From positions 1 to 64,000 of the forward strand of contig ONBX01000010.1 of NCBI GenBank assembly GCA_900316205.1: 64,000 bases of DNA. The letters are read 5' to 3'. The position numbers and the translations under genes are program-made. Positions 9,014 through 16,705 of the stretch are shown here, piece after piece. Position 1 is the stretch's first letter. Each line of letters begins with the position of its first letter. This DNA is from an uncultured Eubacteriales bacterium. Lineage in GTDB: Bacteria > Bacillota > Clostridia > Oscillospirales > Oscillospiraceae. The notes under the pieces were generated by a model. That model was not told the DNA's origin. It searched no databases and saw only the letters and a list, made by a program, of their open reading frames with translations.

Positions 9014-9277
9014 TTACTGCGCGATCTCTTCGTAAACAGAGACCTTCTTGCGCTCCTTGCCCATGCGCTCAAACTTCACCGTGCCGTCCACAAGGGCGAA
9101 CAGGGTGTCATCCTTACCCTTACCAACATTGGTACCCGGGTGGATCTTGGTTCCGCGCTGTCTGACAAGGATGTTGCCGGCGAGGACAAACTGGCCGTCG
9201 GCTCTCTTGGCACCAAGACGCTTGGACTCGCTGTCGCGGCCGTTCTTGGTAGAACCCATACCTTTTTTATGTGCCAT
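9014..9277 (-). CDS. rpmA: 50S ribosomal protein bL27
   Basis: bL27 is a small basic protein at the peptidyl-transferase side of the large subunit. The 87-residue sequence begins [20 protein letters not shown], the mature form of L27, and continues with [15 protein letters not shown]. Most Firmicute L27 proteins carry a short N-terminal extension that the Prp protease removes. This one has none, and no prp gene lies in the 40-bp gap to rplU, where it is usually found. The start has a good upstream site (GGAGGTG). Confidence 0.97.
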   Translation of the reverse strand: MAHKKGMGSTKNGRDSESKRLGAKRADGQFVLAGNILVRQRGTKIHPGTNVGKGKDDTLFALVDGTVKFERMGKERKKVSVYEEIAQ

Positions 9278-9317
9278 TTAGGTTACACCTCCATTAGTCA
9301 AAATCAGTTGCGGAAAA

Positions 9318-9632
9318 TCAGGCGTTGATGGTCGTAATCTGGACCTTGGTGTAGGGCTGACGATGGCCCTGGGTACGACGATAACCCTTTTTGGGCTTCA
9401 TCTTGTAGACGCGGACCTTCGCGCTCTTGCCGTTCTTGAGAACGTTGGCAGTGACGCTGGCGCCTTCGATGGCGGGGGCGCCGAACTGAGCGGTCTCACC
9501 ATCCACAACGGCCAGAACCTGGTCGAAATTGACGGTATCGCCGGCGGCGACTTCCAGCTTCTCGACGAAGATCACATCACCCTCGGCAACGCGGTACTGC
9601 TTGCCTCCGGTCACGATAATGGCAGTCTTCAT
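9318..9632 (-). CDS. rplU: 50S ribosomal protein bL21
   Basis: bL21 binds 23S rRNA early in assembly. The 104-residue protein starts [15 protein letters not shown] and ends with the basic [22 protein letters not shown] segment typical of the family. Two in-frame ATG codons lie 6 nt apart. The inner one (9632) is 8 nt from GGAGG, while the outer one (9638) would be only 2 nt away, so I use the inner one. First gene of the rplU-rpmA-obgE group, behind a strong promoter and an 80-nt leader. Confidence 0.97.
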   Translation of the reverse strand: MKTAIIVTGGKQYRVAEGDVIFVEKLEVAAGDTVNFDQVLAVVDGETAQFGAPAIEGASVTANVLKNGKSAKVRVYKMKPKKGYRRTQGHRQPYTKVQITTINA

Positions 9633-9638
9633 GAACAT

Positions 9639-9711
9639 TTCCTCCCTCTTTACAGGACTCGCTCTGGGGGTGGAGCTCAGGTCTCGTCTTTGTTTACCCC
9701 TTCAACGCGGC
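9639..9711 (-). ncRNA. Possible L21 leader (autoregulatory 5' UTR)
   Basis: The predicted rplU transcript starts about 80 nt before the gene. Its GC-rich leader contains GAGACC/GAGCTC and GAGCGAGTCC blocks that can pair. Firmicute rplU transcripts are known to carry an L21 leader structure at this place. I infer one here from position and pairing only and have not matched it to the published consensus. Confidence 0.4.
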
Positions 9712-9717
9712 CTTAAA

Positions 9718-9746
9718 AGAATACCATAGAGTCCCGTCAATGTCAA
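9718..9746 (-). promoter_or_regulatory. Sigma-A promoter of rplU-rpmA-obgE
   Basis: On the minus strand a perfect TTGACA (complement of 9741-9746) is followed after 17 bp by TATTCT (complement of 9718-9723). Confidence 0.85.
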
Positions 9747-9775
9747 CAATTTTTTCGGATATTTTTCGTAAAAAA

Positions 9776-9812
9776 TCCCGGGAGAATGCAGGTTTCTTCT
9801 GCTCTCCCGGGA
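9776..9812 (-). terminator. Terminator after the lipoprotein gene
   Basis: The long stem ATCCCGGGAGAATGCAG/TCTGCTCTCCCGGGAT pairs with about one mismatch. On the minus strand it runs into TTTTTTACG, a good intrinsic terminator for the 11707-9837 operon. Confidence 0.88.
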
Positions 9813-9836
9813 TCTGCTGCAGTGCAAAGAACAGGC

Positions 9837-11201
9837 TCAGCCGACGGCCTCGATATTGTCATCCACCAGCATAAAGCTGCCGTCCGCGCCGCTCTGGCTG
9901 AGGAGCTTGCCGTGGCGCTCCCCATCGGCAGTGTAATAGGTGATGAGCAGGTTGGGCAGGCCCTCGGGCACCACGGCCTGCAGCTGCAGGGCGCAGTTTT
10001 TCAGAGAGCTGGCGCACCAGAGCTGGGTGTCCTCATAGAACTGGTCCACATAGTAGACGGAGCTGATGCGCACATCATAGACCTCCCCTTCCGCCATGAG
10101 GCAGAGCTGCTGGCCGTCCTCGCTGACAACGAGCTTGTCCACGATGGGAAGCTCGCCGCCCTCCTGATTGGAGAGCTCATCCACCGTGAGACGGCCTTTG
10201 CCGGTCCGATCCGCGGGGTAGAGGAAGCGGGGCTCGATCTTGCCGGAAAGCATGTCATAGGGGATGCGGAATTCCACGATGCCGGCGGCGTAGGGACCAA
10301 GCTCATAGAGGTTGGAGAAGAAGACCAGGCCTTCCCGGTCAAAGTACCAGGAACCCTCCCGCAGCAGGTTGCGGAAGGCCTCTTCCCTGCCTCCCGCGGG
10401 CAGGAAATCCTCCACGATGCGGTCGGAATAATAGCCATCTGCATCCTGCTCGGCCAGGTCCAGCATGGTCTGCACCAGGAAATCAGCCAGGGCATCATAA
10501 TCGCCGGAAAGGCGGTCAAGCGTCAGGATCTGGCCGGTGGTCATGTCAAAGCTGTAGGTAAACTGGCCGTAGCTGCCGTGAGCGCCGCCGGTATAGCTGG
10601 AGTCGGAATAGAGGATGCTGAGCATGTTCTCATCCAGACGCTGGACCTTGGCGCTGAGCGCGTCCGAAAACTCCAGAGGCATCCCCTCCACCTGGTAGTC
10701 CCGTGCGTAGGTGAAGTTGTCCTCCGCGCTCTCCAGCATGGCATGATAGCCGATAAACTCCTGCTTCAGGCCGTAATCCTGGCCGGTGTAGAAGGTCTCC
10801 TCTATGGTGGCCAGGACCTCGTTGACCTCCTGGGCCACGATCAGGTCGTTTTCATAGATGACCCGAGGCATGTCATAGGAGAATTCCAGGATCAGCTCCT
10901 GGCCCTCAGCCGGGTCATAATCGTTGATGCTGGTGCGGCCGATGTTCACCAGGATGGCATTGCCGGGCTCCTCCGTAGGGGCGGGAGAGGCAACGGGGAT
11001 GTCCGCGCCGACCTCGGTGGCAGGCTGGACTTTCTCGGTGGGACTGGGCGTCTCGGTGTTGGTTTCGATGGGCCCGGGAGTCGGGGTGACCTCCGGGAAA
11101 GGCGGGATCTCGATCTGCTGCAGGCTTTCGGCACAGCCGCAGAGAGAAAGCGCCATCAAAACGGCAAGCAGCAGGGATAAGGTCTTTTTCATTCTGTTCA
11201 T
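9837..11201 (-). CDS. Lipoprotein with DUF4163/DUF3298 (RsiV/PdaC-like) domains
   Basis: A 454-residue secreted lipoprotein. The signal peptide (MKKTLSLLLAVLMALSLCGC) ends at a lipobox L-C-G-C, followed by a Pro/Thr-rich linker rich in TPTPGP and SPTEK. The middle part, with YARDYQVEGMPLEFSDAL and SYTGGAHGSYGQFTYSFDMTTGQIL, matches the DUF4163-DUF3298 pair found in the outer region of RsiV and PdaC. The last 130 residues are less familiar. Its ATG overlaps the stop of the CYTH gene (ATGA). A second ATG at 11192 is also possible. Function is unknown; an envelope sensor or binding role is inferred. Confidence 0.75.
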   Translation of the reverse strand: MNRMKKTLSLLLAVLMALSLCGCAESLQQIEIPPFPEVTPTPGPIETNTETPSPTEKVQPATEVGADIPVASPAPTEEPGNAILVNIGRTSINDYDPAEGQELILEFSYDMPRVIYENDLIVAQEVNEVLATIEETFYTGQDYGLKQEFIGYHAMLESAEDNFTYARDYQVEGMPLEFSDALSAKVQRLDENMLSILYSDSSYTGGAHGSYGQFTYSFDMTTGQILTLDRLSGDYDALADFLVQTMLDLAEQDADGYYSDRIVEDFLPAGGREEAFRNLLREGSWYFDREGLVFFSNLYELGPYAAGIVEFRIPYDMLSGKIEPRFLYPADRTGKGRLTVDELSNQEGGELPIVDKLVVSEDGQQLCLMAEGEVYDVRISSVYYVDQFYEDTQLWCASSLKNCALQLQAVVPEGLPNLLITYYTADGERHGKLLSQSGADGSFMLVDDNIEAVG

Positions 11202-11707
11202 CCTTTCTCGATCTCCTCATAGGGGATCGTTTTGGACAGCGAAGAATTGAGATAACGGTAGTCCGCCGTCACTTCCCGGAGGACCCGGATCTGAGGCGGC
11301 AGCTCGATGGTCTGCGCCTCATCCTCCAGCTCCAGTTCCATAAGAGCCCGGTCTGTCCAAAAGGGGAAAATGTCGATCTCAAAATTCTGCCCCTTCCAGG
11401 GCAGGACCCACCGGGTCTTTCGGATCACGTTGCGCCCGGGGTCCGCGCTCTGCAGGAGCGTTTCATACTCCTCCCGGCTGATCCGGCGTTCATTCTCGAT
11501 CCGGCGAAGGTCACTGAGACGGGTCTTTTCCGTGTGGGTGTAGGTCCAGGCGCCCTCCCGGCCGCGCTTGCGCACCCTGGCGTTGATGTGCGGGGCAGGC
11601 GGCAGCAGATAGGTCTGCACGATCTCGGTGGGACTGGCGTTTTCCCGCAGGAAATCAGGATCCGGCATGGATATCAGATACTTGCGTTCGATCTCAAAGC
11701 CTTCCAT
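11198..11707 (-). CDS. CYTH domain protein (triphosphate tunnel metalloenzyme)
   Basis: CYTH proteins are small beta-tunnel enzymes acting on triphosphates; family members include inorganic triphosphatases and class IV adenylate cyclases. The 169-residue product starts MEGFEIERKYL, which contains the defining ExExK motif at residues 5-9. It then shows alternating charged strands with RVRKRGREG, EIDIFPFW and LMELELEDE typical of the tunnel walls. I start at 11707, 7-9 nt after GGAGGTG; the open frame upstream to 11935 does not look like protein. Overlaps the downstream lipoprotein gene by 4 bp. The substrate cannot be told from sequence. Confidence 0.87.
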   Translation of the reverse strand: MEGFEIERKYLISMPDPDFLRENASPTEIVQTYLLPPAPHINARVRKRGREGAWTYTHTEKTRLSDLRRIENERRISREEYETLLQSADPGRNVIRKTRWVLPWKGQNFEIDIFPFWTDRALMELELEDEAQTIELPPQIRVLREVTADYRYLNSSLSKTIPYEEIEKG

Positions 11708-11808
11708 CCAAAAGCACCTCCGTTCGCTTGGACCCGTAAGGCACAATATAGCAAAAACGTCGGGGAAAATCAATAGGGATGACAAAATGTTTACAGTTCC
11801 GACAAGGC

Positions 11809-11837
11809 TTGCCAAGATCCGGCAAAAAGCGTATACT
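11809..11837 (+). promoter_or_regulatory. Sigma-A promoter of the DUF3783 gene
   Basis: TTGCCA at 11809-11814 is followed after 17 bp by TATACT at 11832-11837. Transcription would begin near 11844, only about 11 nt before the likely ATG at 11855, so the leader is very short. Confidence 0.75.
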
Positions 11838-11854
11838 TTTTCCGGGTGATGCAT

Positions 11855-12250
11855 ATGAAAGGCGTATTGCTGTATAACATTTCCGCGGACAAGCTGAAAA
11901 AGATCCGGGTGATCCTGCTGCGGCTGGGCCTGCAAGGGCGCGTTGTGACGGAAGAGGAATTTGCGCTTCCGGTGGGGCAGCTTGCCGGGGTCGAGGGTCT
12001 CTCCCCCGCTGAGACGCCTCAGGAGGGCTCAGAAGAGGCGTTCCGGGAGGAGATGCTGGTGATGTGCGATCTGCCCTCCCCCGTGTTCAGCGCCTTTCTG
12101 AACGCCCTGCGGCAAAATCGCTGTCAGGTGGCGCTTAAGGCCGTGCTGACGGAAACAAACGCCGGCTGGAGCTCCGCAAGACTCCATCGGGAGCTGGCCG
12201 CCGAACACGAGGCCATACAAAAAGCCGCGAAAAGCGTGCACAGGCAATGA
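11855..12250 (+). CDS. DUF3783 domain-containing protein
   Basis: A 131-residue cytoplasmic protein. The pattern of an N-terminal strand (KGVLLYNIS), a KLKKIRVILLRLGL helix, PVGQLAGVEGL, then EEMLVMCDLPSPVFSAFLNALR and ALKAVLTETNAGWSSARLHRELAAEH fits DUF3783, whose function is unknown. Possible starts are GTG 11846, ATG 11849 and ATG 11855. I prefer 11855 because GGTGAT, part of the extended Shine-Dalgarno sequence, stands 4 nt before it. The gene stands alone, divergent from the CYTH operon, and is followed by a hairpin terminator. Confidence 0.78.
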   Translation: MKGVLLYNISADKLKKIRVILLRLGLQGRVVTEEEFALPVGQLAGVEGLSPAETPQEGSEEAFREEMLVMCDLPSPVFSAFLNALRQNRCQVALKAVLTETNAGWSSARLHRELAAEHEAIQKAAKSVHRQ

Positions 12251-12263
12251 AAACGAGATAACA

Positions 12264-12294
12264 GAAGCGGCATGACCGGTGAGTCATGCCGCTT
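12264..12294. terminator. Bidirectional hairpin terminator
   Basis: The stem AGCGGCATGAC/GTCATGCCGCT around a short loop separates the convergent DUF3783 and flavin reductase genes. The flanks have no long T-run. Confidence 0.7.
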
Positions 12295-12311
12295 GCGCAT
12301 TTTGATGGGTT

Positions 12312-13502
12312 TTACATGATGGGGATCTTGATCTTCAGATCGCTGAGGGGCCAGGAGGAGCAGGCGTGGAACCAGCCCATCTCCTTGTCCATGCGGCGGC
12401 GGCCGTCGCCCACGGGAGAGACAAAGATCTCGCCGGAGAGCAGGTGGCTGCGGCAGAAGCCGCACTCGCCGTTGCGGCAGTGGGTGTTGATCTTGATGCC
12501 GGCCCGCTCCAGAGCCACGGCAACGGGCTCGGAGGCCTTGGCCTCGATCACATCCTCCTGGATACCGCGGACCACGGTGATCTTGAAGGTCTTCGTCTCG
12601 GTGCCCTTGGGGTAGCCGGGGCAGGTGGAGATGTCGGCGGGATTGTTGACCACGTCGTGACGGAAGCGGCGCTGCGGCACGCCCATCTCGTCCAGAGCTT
12701 TCTTCACGAAGCGGAACATGGGCAGAGGACCGCAGAACATATAGGTCACGTCGCCCTCGGAATACTTCTCGATGATCTCCCTGGTGATAAAGCCCTTTTC
12801 GCCGGGCCAGTCGGGCTCCTCGGAGAGGACGTGGACCACCTTCACATCGGGGCAGGCGGCTTCGATCTCGTCCAGTTCCTTCTTGAGGACGATGTCGTTG
12901 GCCTTGACAGAGCCGTAGAGAATGGTGAGCTTCACGCCCTTCATCTTGCCATAGGCGATCTCCTTGGCCATGCTGTGGAAGGGAGTGATGCCGGAGCCGC
13001 CGGCCAGGGCCACCAGGGTCCTGCTGTCCCGCATGGGCTCCCAGTAGAAGAAGCCGAAGGGCAGGTTGGCCTCCAGCACGTCGCCCAGGTGGACCTGCTC
13101 AAAGAAGTAGTCCGGTACTAGGTAGGAGACGTTGCGGCGGATGGTGATCTCGAAGAAGGGGTGCTCCCCTCTCGCCTCAAAGGGAGCGGAGGAGATGGTG
13201 TAGGGACGGGAGAGCTTGCTCTCGCCGATCTCCAGGCGGAAGTTCACATACTGGCCGGACTGGAACACGGGGATGTGTCCGTCCACAGACTCGAAGCGGT
13301 AGACACGGGAACTGGGGGAAGCCTCGCGAATGTCCACCACCTTGACCATCATCTTGTCCGGGTGCAGCTTATCGGCCAGTTCCCGGATGGGATCCTTGGG
13401 ATCGGGGATGGGAGAACCCTTGGCAAAGTTCTCTTCTCTCAGCTTGGTGACGCGGGAGGCTCCGCCGACGTCCTTCAAAAAGCCTTTGACCTTGATACTC
13501 AT
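12312..13502 (-). CDS. Flavin/2Fe-2S ferredoxin-NAD(P)H oxidoreductase
   Basis: A 396-residue electron-transfer protein. After about 50 leading residues comes a ferredoxin-reductase flavin domain with the FAD motif RPYTISS near residue 100. Next is an NAD(P)-binding domain with GGSGITPF and the C-terminal MFCGPLPMF. The end is a plant-type 2Fe-2S domain with CRNGECGFC plus a later cysteine near HACSSWPL. It should pass electrons from NAD(P)H through FAD to the iron-sulfur centre and a partner. It starts 3 bp after the CrtI-like flavoprotein gene and is probably co-translated with it, so it is the likely reductase for that enzyme. Confidence 0.85.
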   Translation of the reverse strand: MSIKVKGFLKDVGGASRVTKLREENFAKGSPIPDPKDPIRELADKLHPDKMMVKVVDIREASPSSRVYRFESVDGHIPVFQSGQYVNFRLEIGESKLSRPYTISSAPFEARGEHPFFEITIRRNVSYLVPDYFFEQVHLGDVLEANLPFGFFYWEPMRDSRTLVALAGGSGITPFHSMAKEIAYGKMKGVKLTILYGSVKANDIVLKKELDEIEAACPDVKVVHVLSEEPDWPGEKGFITREIIEKYSEGDVTYMFCGPLPMFRFVKKALDEMGVPQRRFRHDVVNNPADISTCPGYPKGTETKTFKITVVRGIQEDVIEAKASEPVAVALERAGIKINTHCRNGECGFCRSHLLSGEIFVSPVGDGRRRMDKEMGWFHACSSWPLSDLKIKIPIM

Positions 13503-13505
13503 TTC

Positions 13506-15053
13506 TTACAGCCTCCCTTTCTTTTCCATATCTTCCTTCACACCCTTGGCAGCGGCGCGGCCGTTGGTGATCTGGGGACCCATGCCGTCGCCGGACATGC
13601 CGTGGGCGCCGGCAAACTCCAGGCCTTCGATGAAGTGATCCTTCTCCTTCATCTGCAGACGGGCCACCGCGTGGTCCTCCATGGAGTGGAGGTAGCCATA
13701 GATGTTGCCCTTCCAGGCGCCCACATAGTGGGAGACGGTGATGGGAGTGGTGACTTCAAACTCCGCGATGCGGGGACGGAAGTCCACCTTGGTGATCTTG
13801 ATGCACTCCTCGATCATCTCATTGGCGAGACGGCGCTTCAGATCGTGGTATTCCTCCTCCTTGATGCTCTCAAAGGGCTTGGAGGGCACCAGGGCGGTGA
13901 TGGAGAGCTGGGTGTAGCCCTCGGGCAGGGTGGGATTGGCGTAGTTGAGGCAGATGGTGGTGATGTAGTTGTAGGGCTCGGTGATGTTGGCGTAGTTCTC
14001 CCAGATCTTGTTGGTGTCCATGGTGGTGCCGGAGAAGGTGGAGTAATCGGTGATGCCGTTTTCCTCAGGGGTACCTTCGATCAGCATGATGACGGACACG
14101 GGGACCACGGAGAGCTTGCGGTTGTTGATCATCTTGATGGCGCCGGCGGGGACCTCGCTCAGCGGCTCGATCATCTGGCTGTAGACCCGGTTGGGATACG
14201 GGCCGGAAATGACGTAATCGCAGTGGATCTCGTCCCCTCTTCTGGTGCGGACGCCGTAGACCTTGCCGTCCTTCACCAGGATCTTTTCGACCTCCTGGTC
14301 GAACTCGTACTGGGCGCCGTTTTCCTCGCACTTGGCCTGGAGCTTCATGCTCATCTCATGGCTGAAGCCGCGGCAGACATAGGAGCCGGTGAAGTAGTCC
14401 GCCATCAGGAAGGCGTAGATGGTAAAGGGCAGATCGTCCATGCGGTTGCCAACGTAGATCCAGTAGGGCGTGAGCATTTCCACGGCCTTCTTGGGGAGCT
14501 TGAAGGTATCGATGACCTCGGTGGCGGTGTAGCCCACGGTCTTCACAAAGTCGGGATGCTTGAGGAGCATCTGGACCTTGCTCATGGGGTGGACGGAGAG
14601 GTAGTTCATGCTGTCATACACCCGGCGGCAAAGGAGCATCAGCTCATGGACCTTGTCATAGGTGCCGGGGCATTCCTCGTCGATCTCTTTGGCGACGGTG
14701 GTATAGCTGTCGTCATAGTCGGGATGCAGGACCTTGTCGATGCCGGAATTGGGCAGTGCTACACGGTAGCACTCGGGCACGGGCAGCCAGTCGATATCCA
14801 CGCCCATATCGTCAAAGAACTGGCCTACCTTCAGGCGCTTGCCGGGCTGGCCGATGGACATCATCTCATGGAGGGTGGCTTCGATCTCGAAGCCGTTGCG
14901 GACAAAATCGGTGGCGAGACCGCCGGGCATGTTGTGCTTTTCCAGGATCAGGATATCCTTGATGCCCCAGGCCTGCAGCTGCAGGCAGGCAGACATGCCG
15001 GCCAGCGCGCCGCCGATGATGACCACATCATAATGGTCTTTATAAAAACTCAT
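13506..15053 (-). CDS. Phytoene desaturase (CrtI)-like FAD oxidoreductase
   Basis: A 515-residue flavoprotein. The N-terminal dinucleotide-binding fold is seen as VVIIGGALAGMSACLQLQAWG with the acidic end ILEKHNMPGG, and the C-terminal FAD contact as LEFAGAHGMSGDGMGPQI. The overall plan is that of the CrtI family, which includes carotene desaturases and retinol saturase. No other carotenoid genes are present, so carotenoid synthesis is unlikely. Lying between a fatty acid isomerase gene and a flavin/Fe-S reductase gene, it may saturate or desaturate an acyl chain; that substrate is inference. A 14-bp hairpin separates it from the isomerase gene. Confidence 0.8.
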   Translation of the reverse strand: MSFYKDHYDVVIIGGALAGMSACLQLQAWGIKDILILEKHNMPGGLATDFVRNGFEIEATLHEMMSIGQPGKRLKVGQFFDDMGVDIDWLPVPECYRVALPNSGIDKVLHPDYDDSYTTVAKEIDEECPGTYDKVHELMLLCRRVYDSMNYLSVHPMSKVQMLLKHPDFVKTVGYTATEVIDTFKLPKKAVEMLTPYWIYVGNRMDDLPFTIYAFLMADYFTGSYVCRGFSHEMSMKLQAKCEENGAQYEFDQEVEKILVKDGKVYGVRTRRGDEIHCDYVISGPYPNRVYSQMIEPLSEVPAGAIKMINNRKLSVVPVSVIMLIEGTPEENGITDYSTFSGTTMDTNKIWENYANITEPYNYITTICLNYANPTLPEGYTQLSITALVPSKPFESIKEEEYHDLKRRLANEMIEECIKITKVDFRPRIAEFEVTTPITVSHYVGAWKGNIYGYLHSMEDHAVARLQMKEKDHFIEGLEFAGAHGMSGDGMGPQITNGRAAAKGVKEDMEKKGRL

Positions 15054-15072
15054 AATAACATCCTTTCAAGAA

Positions 15073-15102
15073 GCGGAGGGCAGAGCAGGCTCTGCCCTCC
15101 GC
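15073..15102 (-). other. Intercistronic 14-bp hairpin
   Basis: GCGGAGGGCAGAGC and its exact complement lie 2 bp apart between the isomerase stop and the start of the CrtI-like gene. No T-run follows on the minus strand, so it is more likely an RNA processing or stability element than a terminator. Confidence 0.6.
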
Positions 15103-15115
15103 AGTTTGAGGCAGC

Positions 15116-16504
15116 TTAGAAGAAACGGTCCACCAGCTCGCGGGAGTACTCGGCAGTCTCGTCCATGTCGCCGAAGCTCATGACCTCGCCGGCATAGAAG
15201 GTGTCGTACTTGCCCTGCATGGCCTCGACCTTGTCGTACCAGCCGGCGGCATAGTCCTCGGAGAAGACATGGGGGAAGTAGTACACGGACCACTCGTTGA
15301 TGACTTCCTCGGCGGGGTTCTTCATGATCTTCAAATCGTCCAGCACCATCTGCTTGCACTGCTCATAAGGGATCTCCTTGGAGTTCTTGTGCTTGCGCAG
15401 AGCATAGGTGGTGATGACCTGATCCTTGGTCTCTCTCCAGCGGCGGTAATAGACCATCAGGTGACCCAGCTTCTCGGGAACCATGTTGTCGAAGACATAG
15501 TAGCTGATCTCGGGATGATTCTCAGGCTTGGTGAGGAAGGCCTGGACGTCGTAGCGCTCGTAATCGATCTTGGAGAAGAGCTCCTTCTCGTCCTCGCGGG
15601 CGTCAAAGTACTCGACCATGCCCTTCTGGCCGTCGGCCCGCTTGTTGGGGATGTAGAGAGGCGCGGTGACGATGATCTTGTCGTACTCCTCGACCTCACC
15701 GTTGACGGTGACGTAGACCTTGCCGTCCTTGCGCTCCACCTTCTCGATGGTGCTGTTGAGGCGGGCGGGGTTCTTCAGGTGAGCGTTCAGCTGCTCCCAG
15801 ATGTACTGGGTGCCGTTCTTCCAGGTCCAGAGGTTGACCTTCACGAAGTTCATGCAGGTCTGGAAGTCCAGATACTTCAGAACGTAGGCAGCGGGGATCT
15901 CGTCAAAGTAGCCGTAGCCGAAGGAAGTGAAGGGTCCGATCCAGATCTTCTGCACCAGAGGAACGCCGTTCTTCTCGCAGAAATCTTTGAAGGGCATGGC
16001 CAGGTCCTTCAGGTTGGGGTTCACGCCCTCGACCTTCTCACGGCCGGGGGTGACGGCATAACCGTCATAGCGGCCTTCGGCAACGCCGCGGTGGCCGTTC
16101 ACGTCATAGCCCTTGTACTTGGTCTCCAGCAGGTCGCCGAATTTCTTGAGCTGGCCCTTCATCTTGAGCATCCAGGGGTTCTTGATGATGTTGCCCAGGG
16201 TACGGGCAAAGGGCTCGATGACCTCGCCGGCAGCGTTCTTGTAGTTGCGGTTGAGTTGGGGGCCGTCGTGGGTGATGCCGCAGAACTCTTCCACATCGTG
16301 GACAGCGTAGTAGGAAGGAACGCCCATGATGGCGCCCATCTCATAGCGCTTGCCATTGTAGTAGGGGCTCCAGCACTTGCCGCCGACACGATCCTGGCGC
16401 TCCAGGATGGTGTAGTTGTTATAGCCCTTCTTTTCCAGATACATACCGGCAGAAAGGCCCGCAGGGCCGCCGCCGATGATGCAGATGCGCGTGTTCTTAT
16501 CCAT
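15116..16504 (-). CDS. Polyenoic fatty acid isomerase (linoleate isomerase-like FAD protein)
   Basis: A 462-residue FAD enzyme. It closely resembles, as I remember it, the Cutibacterium (Propionibacterium) acnes polyenoic fatty acid isomerase, which turns linoleate into trans-10,cis-12 conjugated linoleic acid. Shared phrases include the FAD motif GGGPAGLSAGMYLE, TILERQDRVGGKC, RYEMGAIMGVPSY, FGYGYFDEIPAAYVLKYLDF, YYFPHVFSEDYAAGWYDKVE and FYAGEVMSFG. I start at 16504, 6 nt after GGAGGGG; the frame extends upstream but is unlike the family. First gene of a three-gene operon with two other redox enzymes, divergent from acyl-activation genes. Isomerase activity is well supported; the exact substrate is not. 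Confidence 0.85.
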   Translation of the reverse strand: MDKNTRICIIGGGPAGLSAGMYLEKKGYNNYTILERQDRVGGKCWSPYYNGKRYEMGAIMGVPSYYAVHDVEEFCGITHDGPQLNRNYKNAAGEVIEPFARTLGNIIKNPWMLKMKGQLKKFGDLLETKYKGYDVNGHRGVAEGRYDGYAVTPGREKVEGVNPNLKDLAMPFKDFCEKNGVPLVQKIWIGPFTSFGYGYFDEIPAAYVLKYLDFQTCMNFVKVNLWTWKNGTQYIWEQLNAHLKNPARLNSTIEKVERKDGKVYVTVNGEVEEYDKIIVTAPLYIPNKRADGQKGMVEYFDAREDEKELFSKIDYERYDVQAFLTKPENHPEISYYVFDNMVPEKLGHLMVYYRRWRETKDQVITTYALRKHKNSKEIPYEQCKQMVLDDLKIMKNPAEEVINEWSVYYFPHVFSEDYAAGWYDKVEAMQGKYDTFYAGEVMSFGDMDETAEYSRELVDRFF

Positions 16505-16564
16505 GTCTTCCCCTCCGTATAGATTGTGGTTTATTATGATTGCCCAGAGATTTTCGCTTTTTTG

Positions 16565-16594
16565 ATTATACATCACAGGAAAAGATTTTGTCAC
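16565..16594 (-). promoter_or_regulatory. Promoter of the fatty acid isomerase operon
   Basis: On the minus strand GTGACA (complement of 16589-16594) is followed after 18 bp by a perfect TATAAT (complement of 16565-16570), giving a leader of about 54 nt. A perfect TTGACA also lies further upstream (complement of 16614-16619) without a good matching -10 element. Confidence 0.65.
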
Positions 16595-16671
16595 TATATA
16601 ATTTCATCTATCTTGTCAAATTCTTTGAAAATACTGTTTTCCCTCTTCCCCCGTTTTGTGCTTTATGCTAT

Positions 16672-16684
16672 ACTGTTATACAGT
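16672..16684 (+). promoter_or_regulatory. Inverted repeat ACTGT-TAT-ACAGT over the ligase promoter
   Basis: A perfect 5-bp inverted repeat with a 3-bp centre overlaps two possible -10 hexamers (TATACT 16669-16674 and TATACA 16677-16682), just before the ligase ribosome-binding site. Its place suggests a repressor operator. No known consensus is claimed. Confidence 0.4.
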
Positions 16685-16705
16685 GAGAAAGGGAGGTGGT
16701 CACCC

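Noticed and set aside
13506..15053. Carotenoid biosynthesis cluster
   Set aside because: Only the CrtI-like fold supports it; there is no phytoene synthase or prenyltransferase nearby, and the neighbours handle fatty acids.
13161..15119. 652-codon plus-strand open frame
   Set aside because: It is the antisense shadow of the CrtI-like gene in GC-rich DNA, with low-complexity Gly/His/Asp/Val composition.
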